DNA from: Lachnospiraceae bacterium UBA3386
Lineage (GTDB): Bacteria; Bacillota; Clostridia; Lachnospirales; Lachnospiraceae
Assembly: GCA_002358875.1 (NCBI GenBank)
Contig: DEPS01000064.1
Location: forward strand, 1 to 8,413
Length of the DNA: 8,413 nucleotides
Direction of reading: 5' to 3'
The notes beneath the pieces were generated by a model. The model saw only the letters and a program-made list of their open reading frames with translations, was not told where the DNA came from and did no database searches. Within the stretch, counting starts at the first letter, position 1. Each line of letters starts with the position of its first letter. Shown here piece by piece: positions 5,842 through 8,413 of this stretch. Made by a program: the position numbers and the translations under genes.

Positions 5842-5851
5842 TATTCCAGAA
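5696..5851. repeat. Five-unit 31-bp tandem repeat spanning the lacZ stop codon
   Basis: Units lie at 5696-5726, 5727-5757, 5758-5789 (32 bp), 5790-5820 and 5821-5851. Shared blocks are CTGCAGCCAG, then CGGGCATTTTT, then CCAGAA; unit 4 is the most diverged. No spacers separate the units, so it is not CRISPR. The last unit contains the final lacZ codons and its TAA (5841-5843), where one base differs from the other copies. This suggests that the array grew by duplication of the lacZ end. The unit has no stop in any minus-strand frame. Each holds the palindrome GCTGCAGC or CTGCAG, except unit 4. The 31-bp step is close to three helical turns. Confidence 0.9.
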
Positions 5852-8413
5852 TACGGAGCACCACCTCAAAATGCAGCTTTTCTCCGGCAGGAAGGCAGTA
5901 CCGGGGAAGGGTTCTGGCACCCCAGCTGTCGTCGCCGCCGATCCCCATCTGCATCAGGGCGCAGCGGACCCATGAATAGTGTACGGGCGGAAGCTCATTG
6001 GGATGGGCCGCGCACTCAAGCTCCCCGGGCGAGCAGGGAAGGGCGCAGAATTCCATTGCCGGTCTGGTATCAGCACTGCAGCCGTCAGCATAAAGGCCGT
6101 CCGGTCCGCAGATCTCCCCGCTCCCGGCGATGAACTGCAGGCCGCGGCCCTGTCCGTCTGTCAACTCTGCATGGCGGACACCGGTGCGGTTTCCGCACTC
6201 CTGCGGGACCAGGTAAGGAGACAGGTTGTCCCTGACGGTGGTCTCGAACAAACCGAGCCTTGCGCCCTGATTCCTGTCAACGTAGTTTTCGGCAGGCCCC
6301 TTTCCATAATAGGAAAAGCGGTCATAATCGGCGTTCATGCAGAACTTGAAGCCAAAGAGAGGCATGGCGGGGATCTCCGCGCCTGGAACAGGCTCCCAGT
6401 CCATGGACATGGAAAGCCGACCGTTAGTGTAAAAACGGTAACTAACTTTCACTGACGGCATGCCCGCCCAGGGATCCGGCACCGCTGCGGCTCCTTCTGC
6501 TCCAGAGGCAGGTCCAGCCGCCGCCACGGGAAGGGGCAGGGCATATTCCATCTGCAGAAGGGCGGATCCTTCATCTGTAAAAATACGGAGGGTCTGGGGG
6601 CGGGGGATCTGGTATTCGTCCGCCAGCTTCCAGATTCCGTATCTGGCGGCCATGAAATTGCCGGCGTCATTGCTGGTAGGCGCGCGCCAGAAGCAGGGGC
6701 GGGGCATTTTTTCAAAAAGCTCTCCACCGCTCTGGCGGGAGGTTCCGCTGTTAAACAGGGTCCCGCCGCAGCCTGAATATCCGGTCCTGCGAAGAGAGAC
6801 AAGACCGCCCTTTAAAAGAGAAAACAGTGCGTCGTACCTGGCGCCGTCCCTTCCTTCTGCCCGGATCCCGACATTAAGGCTGCCCCTGGTCAGCTCAAGT
6901 CTTCCGGAGGCGTCCTCGACCACAATTGTCCGTTTCCAGTCGCTTCCGGTTATTTCACGCAGGCTGCCGTTTTCGCTATCGGCAGTTTTCTCCGTTTGGT
7001 TTTTTACTGCAGAGACTTCAGGACCGGCTTCCTTCTTTTTTTCAGACCAGCCCGGAACAGAGAACACTCCCTGCCCGTAGGAAATCTCATGTCCCTTTTC
7101 CGCCCAGGCCGTTTCCTCTTTGAGGCGTAATGAAACCGTGACGGTATATTCCAGAGGCATACTCTCAATGTTCTGCCCTGATTGCTGCGCGTTACCATTT
7201 TCAGACGCCTGCGAGGCATTTTTCTCAGGCACAAGCGCCGCACCGCCCTCATTCCTGTCAGCTGATTTTTCCCGGCTTTCTCCGATTTCCCTGACTGCCG
7301 CAAGAATGGGCTCCGGCAGGGAAATCGTCTCCTCGGAGAGCGGGGGGACAGCCGTCGCGAGGGGGACCTGCAGGATCTGCCTGCCCTCCAGCTCGGCCGT
7401 CACGACGCAGTCATACTTTTCGGTACCCGTGAAGAGGTTGTCGTTCATGATGCGGACGCTTTCCTGTCCGACCTCTATGCGGATGCTGCGATAGTTATAT
7501 TTGACCTCCTGCATTTTGCCCGCGTAAGGCTTGCGCGTTCCGTCGACGATTCCGTTTCCGGAAAAGTCATAGTCCGTAGGCCGCTCGCCGCAGTCGCCGC
7601 CGTAAGCCATGAATTCCACACCGCAGCGGTCCTTTTTCCGGATGGACTGGTCGACAAAATCCCAGATAAAGCCTCCCTGATAGCGGGGCTCTCGCACAGA
7701 CAGGTCCGTGTAAAGATGCATGCCGCCGCAGGAATTGGCCATGGCGTGGGTATATTCGCAGCAGATGAAAGGCTTTTCGGGGTTTTCCTTCAGGAAATCC
7801 TCGATCATCTGCACGGAGGGGTACATCTGGCTCTCCATGTCGCTGGTTTCAGACCAGGTGCGGTCGTGGAAGATCCCTTCGTAATGGACCAGGCGGCTGT
7901 TGTCAAGGCTTCTGAAATGCTCCGCCATGTCGCGGATGACAGTCCCGCCAAAGGATTCGTTGCCGACAGACCAGATCAGGATAGCAGGGTGGTTTTTGTC
8001 CCTCTCGTAACAGGAATCCACCCTGTCGAGAAGAAGCTCCAGAAAACGGCCGTCATCTCCCGGCACGACCTCAGGTGTGCTAAGGCCTGCCTCTGCCGGC
8101 GCCCAGCTTGCGTGGGTCTCCATGTTGTTTTCCGCGATGAGATAAAGTCCCAGCTCGTCGCAGTAACGGTAAAGCGCAGACGCATCCGGATAATGGCAGG
8201 TCCGGACCGCGTTGATATTGTTCTTTTTCATCAGAAGAAGGTCGCTTCTGGTCACTTCAGGGGAAACGACGCGGCCGCTGTCACAGGTGAACTCGTGGCG
8301 GTTTACGCCGCGGAATACGATCCGCTTCCCGTTGAGGAGCATGAGTCCGTCCTTCATCTCAAACCGCCTAAAGCCCACGCGCTCCCTGACAATTTCCAAT
8401 AGTATTTCCGGCG
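5841..8413 (-). CDS. lacZ: Beta-galactosidase, glycoside hydrolase family 2 (LacZ type), partial at 5' end
   Basis: This enzyme hydrolyses terminal beta-D-galactosides such as lactose; no signal peptide can be judged because the 5' end lies outside. The frame is open to the right edge, so the TTG at 8399 is an internal Leu. Numbering from it, RGVNRHEF (30-37), RTCHYP (66-71) and ENNMETHA (90-97) lead to GNES with the acid/base Glu148, then FICCEYTHAMANS with the nucleophile Glu215 and GGFIWDFVDQS (242-252). The C-terminal beta-sandwich keeps FWRAPTSNDAG (570-580), YYGKGPAENY (697-706) and MGIGGDDSW (818-826), as in E. coli LacZ. Aligned at NRHE, the fragment is about 150 residues longer than the matching part of E. 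coli LacZ. The surplus lies largely in low-complexity inserts at about 371-414, 451-487 and 623-646. The stop lies inside a 31-bp repeat array. No frameshift is seen. Confidence 0.95.
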   Translation of the reverse strand, partial: PEILLEIVRERVGFRRFEMKDGLMLLNGKRIVFRGVNRHEFTCDSGRVVSPEVTRSDLLLMKKNNINAVRTCHYPDASALYRYCDELGLYLIAENNMETHASWAPAEAGLSTPEVVPGDDGRFLELLLDRVDSCYERDKNHPAILIWSVGNESFGGTVIRDMAEHFRSLDNSRLVHYEGIFHDRTWSETSDMESQMYPSVQMIEDFLKENPEKPFICCEYTHAMANSCGGMHLYTDLSVREPRYQGGFIWDFVDQSIRKKDRCGVEFMAYGGDCGERPTDYDFSGNGIVDGTRKPYAGKMQEVKYNYRSIRIEVGQESVRIMNDNLFTGTEKYDCVVTAELEGRQILQVPLATAVPPLSEETISLPEPILAAVREIGESREKSADRNEGGAALVPEKNASQASENGNAQQSGQNIESMPLEYTVTVSLRLKEETAWAEKGHEISYGQGVFSVPGWSEKKKEAGPEVSAVKNQTEKTADSENGSLREITGSDWKRTIVVEDASGRLELTRGSLNVGIRAEGRDGARYDALFSLLKGGLVSLRRTGYSGCGGTLFNSGTSRQSGGELFEKMPRPCFWRAPTSNDAGNFMAARYGIWKLADEYQIPRPQTLRIFTDEGSALLQMEYALPLPVAAAGPASGAEGAAAVPDPWAGMPSVKVSYRFYTNGRLSMSMDWEPVPGAEIPAMPLFGFKFCMNADYDRFSYYGKGPAENYVDRNQGARLGLFETTVRDNLSPYLVPQECGNRTGVRHAELTDGQGRGLQFIAGSGEICGPDGLYADGCSADTRPAMEFCALPCSPGELECAAHPNELPPVHYSWVRCALMQMGIGGDDSWGARTLPRYCLPAGEKLHFEVVLRILE

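Noticed and set aside
5696..5851. CRISPR array
   Set aside because: The 31-bp units follow one another without spacers, and no cas-like gene is present.
8397..8399. TTG as a true start of lacZ
   Set aside because: The frame continues open to the window edge, and the residues upstream fit the family; GH2 enzymes have about 320 further residues before this point.
7716..8402. Plus-strand open frame (228 codons) opposite lacZ
   Set aside because: It lies wholly antisense to conserved GH2 motifs including both catalytic glutamates, and shows no recognisable protein features.

Overview
The window looks like a chromosomal segment of a moderately GC-rich gut-type Clostridia, most likely Lachnospiraceae. 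This is inferred from strong AGGAGG ribosome sites, two TTG starts, the protein flavour, and a membrane-anchored protein whose external domain resembles uncharacterised Lachnospiraceae surface proteins. Every convincing gene lies on the minus strand, so the natural reading direction is from high to low coordinates. The species cannot be named from the sequence alone.

In transcription order: (1) 8413-5841 is the 3' part of a GH2 beta-galactosidase (LacZ type). Both catalytic glutamates are visible, and three low-complexity inserts lengthen the protein. Its stop codon lies inside (2) a five-unit, 31-bp tandem repeat at 5696-5851. A repeat-encoded 67-codon frame (5841-5638) starts at the lacZ stop (TAATG) and ends at ATGA, where the next frame could begin. 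(3) 5473-4226 (or from 5641) encodes a single-pass anchored, acidic extracytoplasmic protein with two similar tandem domains. (4) 4113-4031 holds four 21-bp direct repeats in front of (5) a MATE-family exporter at 4013-2451, which has an unusually long hydrophilic central loop and a good terminator. (6) 2376-2280 is a clear sigma-A-type promoter and a leader that may act as an RNA thermometer. It drives (7) a small heat-shock protein (2272-1826), ending at a partly duplicated terminator. (8) maf (1556-939) encodes a nucleotide pyrophosphatase and starts at TTG. (9) The 5' part of an Ldh-family (malate/lactate/ureidoglycolate-type) NAD(P)-dependent dehydrogenase (833-1) runs off the left edge.

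Functionally this is a mixed stretch: lactose or beta-galactoside hydrolysis, an envelope protein of unknown role, export, heat-shock protection, nucleotide-pool house-cleaning and a 2-hydroxyacid dehydrogenase. The two terminators and the promoters split it into at least three transcription units: lacZ/surface protein (possibly continuing to the MATE gene), hsp20 alone, and maf/ldh. No mobile element, CRISPR array, tRNA or rRNA was seen. The most unusual material lies in the joints: two short tandem-repeat arrays, the heat-shock leader hairpin, and low-complexity inserts in otherwise conserved enzymes.
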